A stretch of DNA of 64,000 nt from Streptomyces roseicoloratus. GTDB taxonomy: Bacteria; Actinomycetota; Actinomycetes; Streptomycetales; Streptomycetaceae. Shown here piece by piece: positions 34,551 through 41,847 of this stretch. Position numbers and translations under genes: made by a program. Below the pieces are notes generated by a model that saw only the letters and a list, made by a program, of their open reading frames with translations, made no database searches and had not been told where the DNA came from. Numbering within the stretch: position 1 is the first letter of the stretch; each line of letters opens with the position of its first letter. The DNA is taken from contig NZ_SDOY01000166.1 of the NCBI RefSeq assembly GCF_004117935.1, forward strand, positions 1-64,000, read 5' to 3'.

Positions 34551-34575
34551 GGGGGGCCTTGCCGCAAGACCCCCC
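34551..34575 (-). promoter_or_regulatory. rifamycin-associated element (RAE) upstream of helR
   Basis: A 25-bp palindrome with one mismatch pair has core CTTGCCGCAAG (34558-34568) and GGGGGG/CCCCCC flanks. It matches, from memory, the RAE found upstream of rifamycin-inducible genes. It lies 59 bp before the helR start, next to TTATAG on the minus strand, a candidate -10. Confidence 0.8.
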
Positions 34576-34595
34576 GTGCGCTATAAGTTAAGAGT

Positions 34596-34619
34596 GGCGA
34601 GGAGCGTGTACTCCTCGCC
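34596..34619 (-). terminator. 9-bp hairpin after arylamine N-acetyltransferase
   Basis: GGCGAGGAG (34596-34604) pairs with CTCCTCGCC (34611-34619) around a 6-nt loop. On the minus strand it is followed by CACTCTTAACTT. It lies 85 bp downstream of the acetyltransferase stop and just upstream of the helR promoter. Confidence 0.6.
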
Positions 34620-34704
34620 TTTCGCGTTCCCGGGTCCGGGGGGCCGGTGCCGCGCGGGCGCACCGGCCGGAGACCGATGCCCGGTCCGCACCCTCCGGCG
34701 GCCC

Positions 34705-35547
34705 TCACTCCCGGCCCGCGGCCTCCCACTTCTCGTGCGCTGTGCGCACGCGGTCCCAGAGCCCGGCGCGTGCGGACGCGCCGACGTCGGACAGGTCCAG
34801 CCGGAACAGCCCGGTCAGCACGTCGTGGAAGTCCTCGGCCGTGTCGATGGTCCGCTCCTCCGTGCCCTGGGCGTCGATCCGTCGCAGCACGCATCCGCGC
34901 AGGACGTCCACGGCCTTGGCGCCGCGGAGCTGGGCCGTGAGGACCCGGACGAAGCCGGACTCGGGCGAGGTGGACAGCCGGACGTGCTCGTCGGCGAAGG
35001 AGGAGAGCTCCACGGGCTCCGGCGCGAAGACCATCGTCCTGAACGAGCCGCGGGGGTCGTGGGTGAACCGCCAGCCGCCGGGCACCACCGTCGAGAGGGC
35101 CATCGCATAGGTGAACGGCCCCTGGACGTAGGTGCCTTCGCGCAGGGGCAGGGGCTCGTGGATCCCGTCGCCGAGGCCGGTGTCGACCAGCCACCGCTCG
35201 CCGTCGAGCCGTACGGTGAGCGCGAGATGGTTGCCCGCCGGGCCCGCCGGATCCTCGCCCTCCTCCTCCCGCACCCCGGCCCGGTGCAGGGTGACGTCGT
35301 ACCCCAGGACCCGGAGCAGCGCGGCGAAGGCTCCGTTGAGGTGGAAGCAGTAGCCGCCCCGCCCGCGCGCGATCCGGGCGACGGACTCCGTGGCGCCGAT
35401 GCCGGTGGGGCGGCCCAGGTGGATGTCGAGGTTCTCGTACGCGACCCGTTCCCCGTGGGCCCGGTGCAGCGCCCACAGCGCCTCCGCGGTCGGCGACTGA
35501 GGCCGGGGCACCCCCAGCACGGCCAGATACCCGTCGACGTCGATCAT
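34705..35547 (-). CDS. nat: arylamine N-acetyltransferase
   Basis: A 280-residue NAT-family enzyme that transfers acetyl from acetyl-CoA to arylamines or hydrazines; the family also contains ansamycin amide synthases. The cysteine-protease-like triad is complete: C67 in 'GRGGYCFHLNGAF', H107 in 'GNHLALTVRL' and D122 in 'WLVDTGLGDG'. 'RVAYENLDIHLGRP' is the family's N-terminal signature. The start is ATG 35547 with AAGGGGGG upstream; earlier in-frame ATG codons at 35565 or 35727 lack family sequence. It reads toward helR, but a hairpin and the RAE lie between them, so co-regulation is doubtful. Confidence 0.9.
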   Translation of the reverse strand: MIDVDGYLAVLGVPRPQSPTAEALWALHRAHGERVAYENLDIHLGRPTGIGATESVARIARGRGGYCFHLNGAFAALLRVLGYDVTLHRAGVREEEGEDPAGPAGNHLALTVRLDGERWLVDTGLGDGIHEPLPLREGTYVQGPFTYAMALSTVVPGGWRFTHDPRGSFRTMVFAPEPVELSSFADEHVRLSTSPESGFVRVLTAQLRGAKAVDVLRGCVLRRIDAQGTEERTIDTAEDFHDVLTGLFRLDLSDVGASARAGLWDRVRTAHEKWEAAGRE

Positions 35548-35892
35548 GCGCCCCCCTTGCTCCATGGCCGTCCCGGTGGGGCTCGCCGCCCCTGTCCCGC
35601 GCGCCGGCCGCGGTCCGCGCGCCGACCTGGGCCGCTTGCCGCCCCGGTCCGGCGTTCCGTCCTGTACCGGCTTGCCGTTCCGCTCGCTGTCCGGGAGATC
35701 GTCGCCCGAGGTGCGGAAGATCGTCAACGTGTGCTGCGGTGACGTGCCCGCCCGGACCGCACGCCGTATCCGCGCATCGACTTCCGCCCGCGCCCGACAG
35801 CCCCGCCCGACAGGTGCACCCCACAGCCCCGCCCGACAGTCGCACCCGACGGCCCCGCCCGGCGTCCCGGCGGGCGGGGCTGTCGCGAGGGC
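35548..35892. other. 345-bp gap with repeats and a terminator
   Basis: No gene is supported. The right part holds three copies of a phrase like CAGCCCCGCCCGACAG (about 35795-35860), the last forming the left arm of the rpsN terminator. The left part is the nat promoter region. Confidence 0.5.
35852..35880 (-). terminator. 10-bp hairpin terminator after rpsN
   Basis: GCCCCGCCCG (35852-35861) pairs perfectly with CGGGCGGGGC (35871-35880) around a 9-nt loop. It lies 13 bp past the rpsN stop on the minus strand. Confidence 0.8.
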
Positions 35893-36198
35893 TCACCAGG
35901 AGGACTTCGTCACGCCCGGCAGGAAGCCGGCGTGTGCCAGCTGCCGGGTTCGCACCCGGGAGAGGCCGAACCTGCGGAGGTGGCCACGGGGCCGGCCGTC
36001 GACGGCGTCGCGGTTGCGTACCCGGGTCGCACTCGCGTCGCGCGGCTGGCGGCGCAACTCGGCCTGGGCGGCGGCGCGTTCGGCCGGCGTGGAGGACGGC
36101 CGGCGGACGGTCTCCTTGAGCTCGGCCCGGCGGGCGGCGTAGCGCTCGACGGTCTTCCCGCGCCGTTCGCTCTTCGCGATCTTGCTCTTCTTCGCCAT
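35893..36198 (-). CDS. rpsN: 30S ribosomal protein S14, zinc-independent paralogue
   Basis: A 101-residue S14 of the long, cysteine-free form. 'MAKKSKIAKSERR' and 'RNRDAVDGRPRGHLRRFGLSR' are diagnostic, and the CxxC...CxxC zinc site of the short form is absent. It replaces the zinc-binding S14 in the small subunit when zinc is scarce. The ATG at 36198 shares one base with the stop of rpmB (TGATG), so the two genes are coupled. A hairpin terminator follows. The candidate Zur box upstream of rpmB would control both. Confidence 0.95.
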   Translation of the reverse strand: MAKKSKIAKSERRGKTVERYAARRAELKETVRRPSSTPAERAAAQAELRRQPRDASATRVRNRDAVDGRPRGHLRRFGLSRVRTRQLAHAGFLPGVTKSSW

Positions 36199-36434
36199 CA
36201 GACGCGGCCTCCTCGCGCGCGGATGCGCGCGACGGCGGCCTCGATGCCGATCGTGTCCACGGTCCTGATCGCGCGGGCGCTCAGCCTCAGCCGCACGTAC
36301 CGGCCCTCGCTGGGCAGCCAGTAGCGCTTGCGCTGGACGTTCGGATCGAAGCGGCGCGAGGTGCGGCGGTGCGAATGGGAGACGGTGTTGCCGAATCCCG
36401 GCTTGGCACCGGTCAGTTGGCAGTGGGCGGACAT
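36198..36434 (-). CDS. rpmB: 50S ribosomal protein L28, zinc-independent paralogue
   Basis: A 78-residue L28. 'KPGFGNTVSHSHRRTSRRFDPNVQ' in part and 'LRLSARAIRTVDTIG' are typical. The N-terminal CxxC zinc pair of the housekeeping form is absent ('SAHCQLTGAKP'), which marks a C-minus paralogue. The start is ATG 36434 with GAGAGGGG upstream. It is the first gene of the rpmB-rpsN operon and is divergent from rpmG. Confidence 0.94.
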   Translation of the reverse strand: MSAHCQLTGAKPGFGNTVSHSHRRTSRRFDPNVQRKRYWLPSEGRYVRLRLSARAIRTVDTIGIEAAVARIRARGGRV

Positions 36435-36458
36435 GGTCGGACGACCCCTCTCGACGGA

Positions 36459-36494
36459 AATGGTTATCGGTAATGAAAACCATTGTCGTATACT
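36459..36494. promoter_or_regulatory. candidate Zur box and divergent promoters (rpmB / rpmG)
   Basis: AATGGTT (36459-36465) and AACCATT (36478-36484) form a perfect inverted repeat with 12 bp between. The stretch GGTAATGAAAACCATTGTC (36469-36487) resembles actinobacterial Zur boxes. A -10-like TATACT (36489-36494) for rpmG ends only 7 bp before its ATG. Confidence 0.68.
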
Positions 36495-36501
36495 AGCGCC
36501 C

Positions 36502-36666
36502 ATGGCACGCAACGAGATCCGCCCCGTCATCAAGCTCCGCTCCACCGCCGGTACCGGGTTCACCTACGTGACGCGCAAGAACCGCCGCAACGACCCCGAC
36601 CGCCTGGTGCTGCGCAAGTACGACCCCGTCGCCGGCCGGCACGTCGACTTCCGCGAAGAACGCTGA
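36502..36666 (+). CDS. rpmG: 50S ribosomal protein L33, zinc-independent paralogue
   Basis: A 54-residue L33 with 'MARNEIRPVIKLRSTAGTGF' and 'YVTRKNRRNDPDRLVLRKYD'. The four cysteines of the zinc form are absent. The -10 hexamer TATACT lies immediately upstream, so the transcript probably starts at or within a base or two of the ATG (leaderless); no Shine-Dalgarno sequence is present. It heads the plus-strand arm of the zinc-starvation cluster. Confidence 0.94.
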   Translation: MARNEIRPVIKLRSTAGTGFTYVTRKNRRNDPDRLVLRKYDPVAGRHVDFREER

Positions 36667-36715
36667 CCCGCCGGCCCCGAACGTCCCGAAACCGACCGTC
36701 AGGAAAGGCCCTGCC

Positions 36716-36901
36716 ATGAAGCCGGGAATCCATCCCGCCGACGACGTCGGTGTCCTCCGCGACACCGCCGGCCTTGCCGACCGCGTCGAGTGCGACAGGC
36801 GCACCGGTCGCACCAGCCGCATCGGCCGCATTGGCCGCGTCGAGCGCTCCTACCGCATTTACCGCGCCGACTGCTCCGAGCGCCGCCAGGGAGCCCGCTG
36901 A
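36716..36901 (+). CDS. L31-like (rpmE2) short or decayed ORF
   Basis: A 61-residue ORF whose first 16 residues, MKPGIHPADDVGVLRD, align with type-B ribosomal protein L31 (MKPGIHP......RD). After that the sequence becomes arginine-rich and repetitive ('RTGRTSRIGRIGRVERSYRI') and is shorter than the usual 80-90 residues. The ribosome binding site AGGAAAGG is good, and its stop overlaps the CobW-family ATG as TGATG. It may be a decaying rpmE2 kept because it couples translation to the next gene, or a short protein with a new role. L31 function itself is doubtful. Confidence 0.55.
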   Translation: MKPGIHPADDVGVLRDTAGLADRVECDRRTGRTSRIGRIGRVERSYRIYRADCSERRQGAR

Positions 36902-38055
36902 TGGGGCGCGAGCGGCAGCAGATGCCCGTGGTCGTCGTCGCCGGGCTCCACTCCGATGCGCGCAAGGAGGTCGTCGAACGCCTGCTGCGGACCGTTCCGG
37001 GCAGCGTCGCGCTCCATCACGACCTGACCCGCGCGCCCGGCGGCACCGTGCTCCGCACCGTGCGCGACGCCTCCGGGACCCTCTCGTACGGGGAGACGCC
37101 GCTGGTCGACGACTGCGCCTGCTGCGCGCTGCGCGAGGACCTCGTACCGGAGCTGACCCGCCTCGCGGACGACGGTCCGACCCGGCTCGCCGTCGTCGAA
37201 CTGTGGGACTCCGTCGAGCCGAGGACCATGGCCGAGGTCATCGCCGCCCACGGCGGCGACCGGCTCGCCCTGACCGGCGTGATCACCGCCGTGGACCCCG
37301 CGCTCGTCCTGCCGTACCTCGGCAACGGCGACGACCTGGCCGACGCCGGCCTCGCCGCCGCGCGGACCGACCGGCGGACCGTCGGCGACACCTGGGCCAG
37401 GCAGCTCGAGTACGCGCCGGTCCTCGCCCTCGTCGACAGCGGCGAGGCCGACGACGGGGACCACGCGCTGCTCGCCCAGCTGCATCCCACGGCGCTGCGC
37501 GTGCCGGCCCGTTCCGTCGAACTCGCCCGGGCCGCCCTGGCCGGATTCGACGTCGAGACCGCGGCGGCCGCCCAGGATCCCGCGTGTGCGCTGCTGCCGC
37601 AGGAGGCGGACGACGCGGGCGTCGCGACGCTGGTCTGGCGCCGCCGCCGGCCCTTCCACCCGGGCCGGCTCCACCGGGCGCTCGAGGACCTGTGCTGTGC
37701 GGCGGCCCGCAGCCGCGGCCGGTTCTGGCTGGCCGACCGCCCCGACACCCTGCTCGCCTGGGACGCGGCGGGCGGCGCGCTGTGCGTGGAGAACGCGGGC
37801 CCCTGGCTCGCCTCGCTGCCCGACGCCGACTGGGAGCGGGTCCCGCCCATGCGGCGGGCGGCGGCGGCCCTGGACTGGCACCCGGACCACGGCGACTGCT
37901 GCCAGCACCTGGTGTTCACGTCGCCCGGCCTCGACCGGGACGGTCTGGCGCGGCTCCTGGACTCCTGCCTGCTCACGGACGCGGAGTACGCCTCGGGTCC
38001 CGAGGCGTGGAAGCGTCTGCCACCGGCCTTCGGCGCACTGCTGGACGCCGCCTGA
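36901..38055 (+). CDS. CobW/COG0523-family protein, degenerate P-loop
   Basis: A 384-residue COG0523-family protein, usually a GTP-dependent zinc metallochaperone. The metal-binding C-x-C-C is present in 'LVDDCACCALREDLVPEL' (C72, C74, C75), and the C-terminal CobW_C domain includes 'RRRRPFHPGRLHRALEDL' and a histidine/cysteine patch 'WHPDHGDCCQHLVF'. The region that should be a Walker A (GxxGxGKT) reads 'VVVVAGLHSDARKEVVERLL', without GKT. Nucleotide binding may therefore be lost. It belongs to the zinc-starvation operon rpmG-L31-cobW and probably acts in zinc allocation. Confidence 0.82.
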   Translation: MGRERQQMPVVVVAGLHSDARKEVVERLLRTVPGSVALHHDLTRAPGGTVLRTVRDASGTLSYGETPLVDDCACCALREDLVPELTRLADDGPTRLAVVELWDSVEPRTMAEVIAAHGGDRLALTGVITAVDPALVLPYLGNGDDLADAGLAAARTDRRTVGDTWARQLEYAPVLALVDSGEADDGDHALLAQLHPTALRVPARSVELARAALAGFDVETAAAAQDPACALLPQEADDAGVATLVWRRRRPFHPGRLHRALEDLCCAAARSRGRFWLADRPDTLLAWDAAGGALCVENAGPWLASLPDADWERVPPMRRAAAALDWHPDHGDCCQHLVFTSPGLDRDGLARLLDSCLLTDAEYASGPEAWKRLPPAFGALLDAA

Positions 38056-38056
38056 C

Positions 38057-38140
38057 GCCGGGCGCGTGGCCGCTCGACCGCCGCTGCCGGGCGCGTGGCC
38101 GGTCGACCGCCTGACGCCGGCGCGTGGCCGGTCAACCGCC
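38057..38140. repeat. about 27-bp tandem repeat, three copies
   Basis: Three imperfect copies of a unit like GCCGGGCGCGTGGCC followed by GGTCGACCGCC lie in the gap after the CobW-family gene. The gap to the LacI gene holds nothing else recognisable. Confidence 0.7.
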
Positions 38141-38261
38141 GCGCCGCCACCCGCCGCCCGGTGCGGCCGCGCCCCGCTCACGGAGCGCTCCCCGACGCGC
38201 CCCGCCCCTCGGCCGCTCCCGTGCGCGTCGGCGCGGCCTTGCCTCGCCGCTGCCGCTGCCG

Positions 38262-39278
38262 CTACCGCTCCCCGTGGCGCGGCCCCGGGCGGGCCGTGCT
38301 CGTGCCGGGCGTGAGGCGGGGGAGGAGGAGGCGAGGGCCGGGTGTCGGGCGGAGCGGGGTGGTGATCGCCTGCAGGGCCAGGTCGACGGCCTGCCGGGAC
38401 ATCTCGCGCTTGGGCAGGACCACGCCGGTGAGCGCGGAACGGGACAGCAGGCCCTCGGGCGTGTCGTCGTGGGCGACGACCGACAGGTCCTCGGGCACCG
38501 AGCGGTCCAGCGCGCGGGCCGCCTCCATCGCCGCCGCCGCGAGCACGTCGTGGGTGGCGAAGAGGGCCGTCACGGAGGGATCGGTCCGCAGGGCCGTCAG
38601 GGCGGCGTCGAGCCCGCCGCGGAAGGTGGGCGCGGCGGCCAGGTGGACGGCCCCGTCCGGCACGGTGATCTCGTCCTCGCGGAACGCCCGCCGGAAGCCC
38701 TCCACGCGTACGGTGTGGGCGGGACTGGCGAGGACCGCCACGCGTTCGTGGCCGAGCTCGCGCAGATGACGTCCCGCCAGGTGGCCGCCGTGCTCGTAGT
38801 CGACGGTGACGACGGGGAAGCCCTCCGGCAGCGGCGCCTCCCAGGCGCACAGCACCACGGGGAAGCGGACGTCCGCGAGCAGCGGCAGATGCCCCGTGAG
38901 TCCCTGGTCGCCGGCGATCAGCAGGGCGTCCACGGAGCGGCTGGTCAGCCCGGCCAGGTGCCGCCGGGCGCGCTCGCCGTCGAGGCGCGTCGTGCACAGG
39001 AGCAGGTGGTAGCCGCGCTCCTCCAGCGCGTCCTCGACCTCCTCGACCACGTCGGCGTAGAACGGCGCGGACACGGTCGGCACGAACAGACCGACCGTGC
39101 GGGTGCTGCCCGTCGCCAGGGAACGGGCCACCAGGTTGGGCACGTAGCCGAGTTCGGCGATGGCGGCCCGCACGCGTGCCTCGGTGGCGGGGCGCACGGC
39201 CACCCGGCCCGTGACGACGTTCGAGACGGTCTGCTTGGTGACGCCGGCCCGTTCGGCCACGTCCTGCATGGTCACCAT
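38262..39278 (-). CDS. LacI-family transcriptional regulator
   Basis: A 338-residue LacI repressor. The helix-turn-helix and hinge are clear: 'MQDVAERAGVTKQTVSNVV' and 'AELGYVPNLVARSLATG'. The periplasmic-binding-like sensor domain follows ('TVGLFVPTVSAPFYADVVEE'). The start is ATG 39278 (MVTMQDVAE); ATG 39269 is a close alternative. It is divergent from the secreted lectin-domain protein, and ACCGGT-centred palindromes lie between them, so it is likely an autoregulated repressor of that gene responding to a sugar. Confidence 0.9.
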   Translation of the reverse strand: MVTMQDVAERAGVTKQTVSNVVTGRVAVRPATEARVRAAIAELGYVPNLVARSLATGSTRTVGLFVPTVSAPFYADVVEEVEDALEERGYHLLLCTTRLDGERARRHLAGLTSRSVDALLIAGDQGLTGHLPLLADVRFPVVLCAWEAPLPEGFPVVTVDYEHGGHLAGRHLRELGHERVAVLASPAHTVRVEGFRRAFREDEITVPDGAVHLAAAPTFRGGLDAALTALRTDPSVTALFATHDVLAAAAMEAARALDRSVPEDLSVVAHDDTPEGLLSRSALTGVVLPKREMSRQAVDLALQAITTPLRPTPGPRLLLPRLTPGTSTARPGPRHGER

Positions 39279-39330
39279 CGCGCCCCCGTCGCACCGCTCA
39301 CGTGAGGTGGCACCGTAGCCCCGGCCTCCG

Positions 39331-39441
39331 GACCGGTCAAGGCCGCCCCCAATCGCCCTGACACGGCCGGGCGTTGGGGAGGGCCCCCGTTGCCGCGGCC
39401 GGTTTCCCGCTGGTGCGCGGAGTCTTGTTTTACCGGTCAAA
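39331..39441. promoter_or_regulatory. LacI-type operators (two ACCGGT palindromes)
   Basis: TTTTACCGGTCAAA (39428-39441) is a 14-bp palindrome with one mismatch pair and the central CG typical of LacI operators. A second copy of the core, GACCGGTC (39331-39338), sits 90 bp away, nearer the LacI gene. Both share ACCGGTCAA. They are placed to control both divergent genes. Confidence 0.6.
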
Positions 39442-39507
39442 GAACCCCTATGGTCCGTGCCACCACAGGCACCTCCCGATCCCCACCCCCCCCTTCAGGG
39501 AGTACTC

Positions 39508-41763
39508 GTGACCACCTCGCTCGGCAGTCCCGTGACCGCTCCACGCGGCAGGCTCGTGGGCGCGCTCGTCGCCGCGGCCCTCGCCGTGACCGGCGGCAGC
39601 GCACTCGCCGCCCCCGCACCCGCCCCCGCGGGCGCCACGGCCACGTACACCGTCACCGTCGGCGCCAAGGGCTCCTGGACCCACCCCGACGACACCCCCG
39701 CCAGCCCCTACATCGACAAGGACGGCACCTTCTACTTCCAGCAGGCGCACGCCCTCTACGGCGCGAACGACCCCCGGAAGTGGAGCTTCTTCACCGGCAC
39801 CGACCTCGACACCGCCACCCGGTCCGCCGCCCTCAGCGACGCGGTCGACCCCGCCAACGCCAACGACCGCAACAACGACACCACATGGCGCTGCAACAAC
39901 AGCCCCACCGGTGTCGAGTCCACCCAGGCCCCGGCCGGCAGCGGCTACGCCCACCGCAACTACTGCGACCTCACCGGCATGTGGGTCGACCCGGACACCG
40001 GCGACTGGTACGGCCTCGTGCACAACGAGTTCACCCCGCAGCCCTTCGGTGACGGCGTCCACTACGACGGCATCGACTACGCCGTCTCCAGGGACCAGGG
40101 CAGGACCTGGACCGTCAAGGACCACGTCATCACCTCGCCGTACAGCACGAAGCGCGGCGACACCACCGCCTTCCCGCAGCAGACCTACCACTACGGCACC
40201 GGCGACCCGCGGCTCTTCGCCGACACCGCCTCCGGCTACTTCTACGTGTTCTACGGCTCCCGCATCGTCAACAAGGGCGGCGGCTGGGCCGCGTTCTACG
40301 GGCACGTCGCCCGCGCCCCGATCGCCGCGAAGATGGCCCGCGGCTCCTGGCAGAAGTGGTACGGCGGCGGCTGGTCCCAGCCCGGCGTCGGCGGCCGGGA
40401 GAGCACCATGGTCCCGGTCGGCGCCGACAGCACCACCGGCTACGTGCCGACCGCGAAGGAGTACGACCCCGCCAACAGCGGCACCGTCGGCCAGCAGGTC
40501 GCGGCCGGCCTGACGCCGCCCACCTCACCGCTGTTCGTCATGGACATCACCTGGAACGCCCACCTCGGCCTGTACATCGGCGAGCCGCAGGCCGTCGACC
40601 AGAGCGGCAACGCCCCGCAGGAGCTGTACGCCACCGACGACCTCACCACCCAGAAGTGGTTCCGGCTCGGCGACACCGGGAGCTACAAGACCGCCTCCTG
40701 GTACCGCTGGTTCCTCGACAGCCGCAGCCGGACCGCCTCCGGCATCGTCGGCAAGGACTTCCGCGCCTACTGCTCGTTCGGCTGCTCCGGCGGCGCGAGC
40801 AGCGAGTACGTCAACCTGAGCATCGGCACCGACCGGCCCGCCGCTCCGGTCGACACCACGAAGAGCTACCGGATCGGCAGTGCCGGCGGACGGGTCCTCG
40901 CCCAGGTCGCGGGCGGCACAGCCACCACGTCCGTGGCCGCGGCCACCGGCTCCGCGCTCGAATCGTGGGTCTTCACGGCCAAGGGCGACGGCTCCTACCG
41001 CATCGCCAACGCCGCCACCGGACAGCTCCTCGGCGTCCCCGCCACCGGCACCGCCGGGCGCGCCTGGGGCGCGAAGCCGACCGTCACCGCCGCCGGAGCG
41101 GGCGGCTCCACCGTCGGCCAGGAGTGGTTCGTGATCCGCGGCGCCTCCGCCGCCGACAACGCGCCCACCGGCACGTACAAGCTGGTCAACCGCTACAGCG
41201 GACTCGTCGTCGGCCTCTCCGGCGACACCGGTCGGCTCGCCGAGACCACGCCCGTCCGCAACTGGACGGACGCGACCGGCAGTTCCGTCGGCGACGGCCG
41301 CACGGCGGGCGAGCAGAGCCTGACCCTCACCGCGACCGGCGACGCCCCGTCCTCGCCCGACGGCGTCCGCACCTTCACCACCGGCGGCAAGGCCCTCGAC
41401 GACCCCGACAGCAGCGCCGCCAACGGCACCCAGCTCGTGACCTGGACGCCGAACGGCGGCGCCAACCAGAAGTGGACCCTGACCCGGCAGTCCGACGGCA
41501 GCTACGAGATGAGGAACGGCGCGTCCGGCAAGTGCGCCGACATCGAAGGCGGTTCCACGGCCGCGGGCGCCCGCGTCATCCAATGGACCTGCCACGGCGG
41601 ACCCAACCAGCGCTGGCGCATCGTCCGGCTGCCCTCCGGCGACTCCACCGTCGCCTCCGTCGGCAGCGGCCTGCTGCTCACCACGGCGTCGACGGCGAAC
41701 GGCGCCCGGGTCACCCAACAACCGGACACGGGCGCCGCGTTGCAGCACTGGACCATCGTCTGA
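39508..41763 (+). CDS. secreted propeller-type glycosidase-like protein with ricin-B lectin domains
   Basis: A 751-residue exported protein. Residues 1-34 form a signal peptide (GALVAAALAVTGGSALAAP). Residues about 40-450 carry repeated aromatic/acidic strands ('GMWVDPDTGDWYGLVHNEF', 'GTGDPRLFADTASGYFYVFY') of a five-bladed beta-propeller, as in GH32/43-like enzymes, but I cannot name the family. C-terminal ricin-type lectin repeats show QxW motifs ('NQKWTLTRQSDG', 'NQRWRIVRLPSG', 'LQHWTIV'). It probably binds and processes extracellular polysaccharide. The GTG start at 39508 follows AGGGAG. The upstream LacI operators imply sugar induction. Confidence 0.78.
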   Translation: MTTSLGSPVTAPRGRLVGALVAAALAVTGGSALAAPAPAPAGATATYTVTVGAKGSWTHPDDTPASPYIDKDGTFYFQQAHALYGANDPRKWSFFTGTDLDTATRSAALSDAVDPANANDRNNDTTWRCNNSPTGVESTQAPAGSGYAHRNYCDLTGMWVDPDTGDWYGLVHNEFTPQPFGDGVHYDGIDYAVSRDQGRTWTVKDHVITSPYSTKRGDTTAFPQQTYHYGTGDPRLFADTASGYFYVFYGSRIVNKGGGWAAFYGHVARAPIAAKMARGSWQKWYGGGWSQPGVGGRESTMVPVGADSTTGYVPTAKEYDPANSGTVGQQVAAGLTPPTSPLFVMDITWNAHLGLYIGEPQAVDQSGNAPQELYATDDLTTQKWFRLGDTGSYKTASWYRWFLDSRSRTASGIVGKDFRAYCSFGCSGGASSEYVNLSIGTDRPAAPVDTTKSYRIGSAGGRVLAQVAGGTATTSVAAATGSALESWVFTAKGDGSYRIANAATGQLLGVPATGTAGRAWGAKPTVTAAGAGGSTVGQEWFVIRGASAADNAPTGTYKLVNRYSGLVVGLSGDTGRLAETTPVRNWTDATGSSVGDGRTAGEQSLTLTATGDAPSSPDGVRTFTTGGKALDDPDSSAANGTQLVTWTPNGGANQKWTLTRQSDGSYEMRNGASGKCADIEGGSTAAGARVIQWTCHGGPNQRWRIVRLPSGDSTVASVGSGLLLTTASTANGARVTQQPDTGAALQHWTIV

Positions 41764-41847
41764 CGACAGCGGTCGACCCGAGCCGGAGCGGCACCCGTCA
41801 TCGCGGCTCGGCCCGGCCGGCGGAACCTCTCGGGGATCTCCGGACGG

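Noticed and set aside
34551..34575. Considering the RAE palindrome as a terminator of the acetyltransferase gene
   Set aside because: A separate hairpin at 34596-34619 already serves that role, and the core matches the rifamycin element next to a helR promoter.
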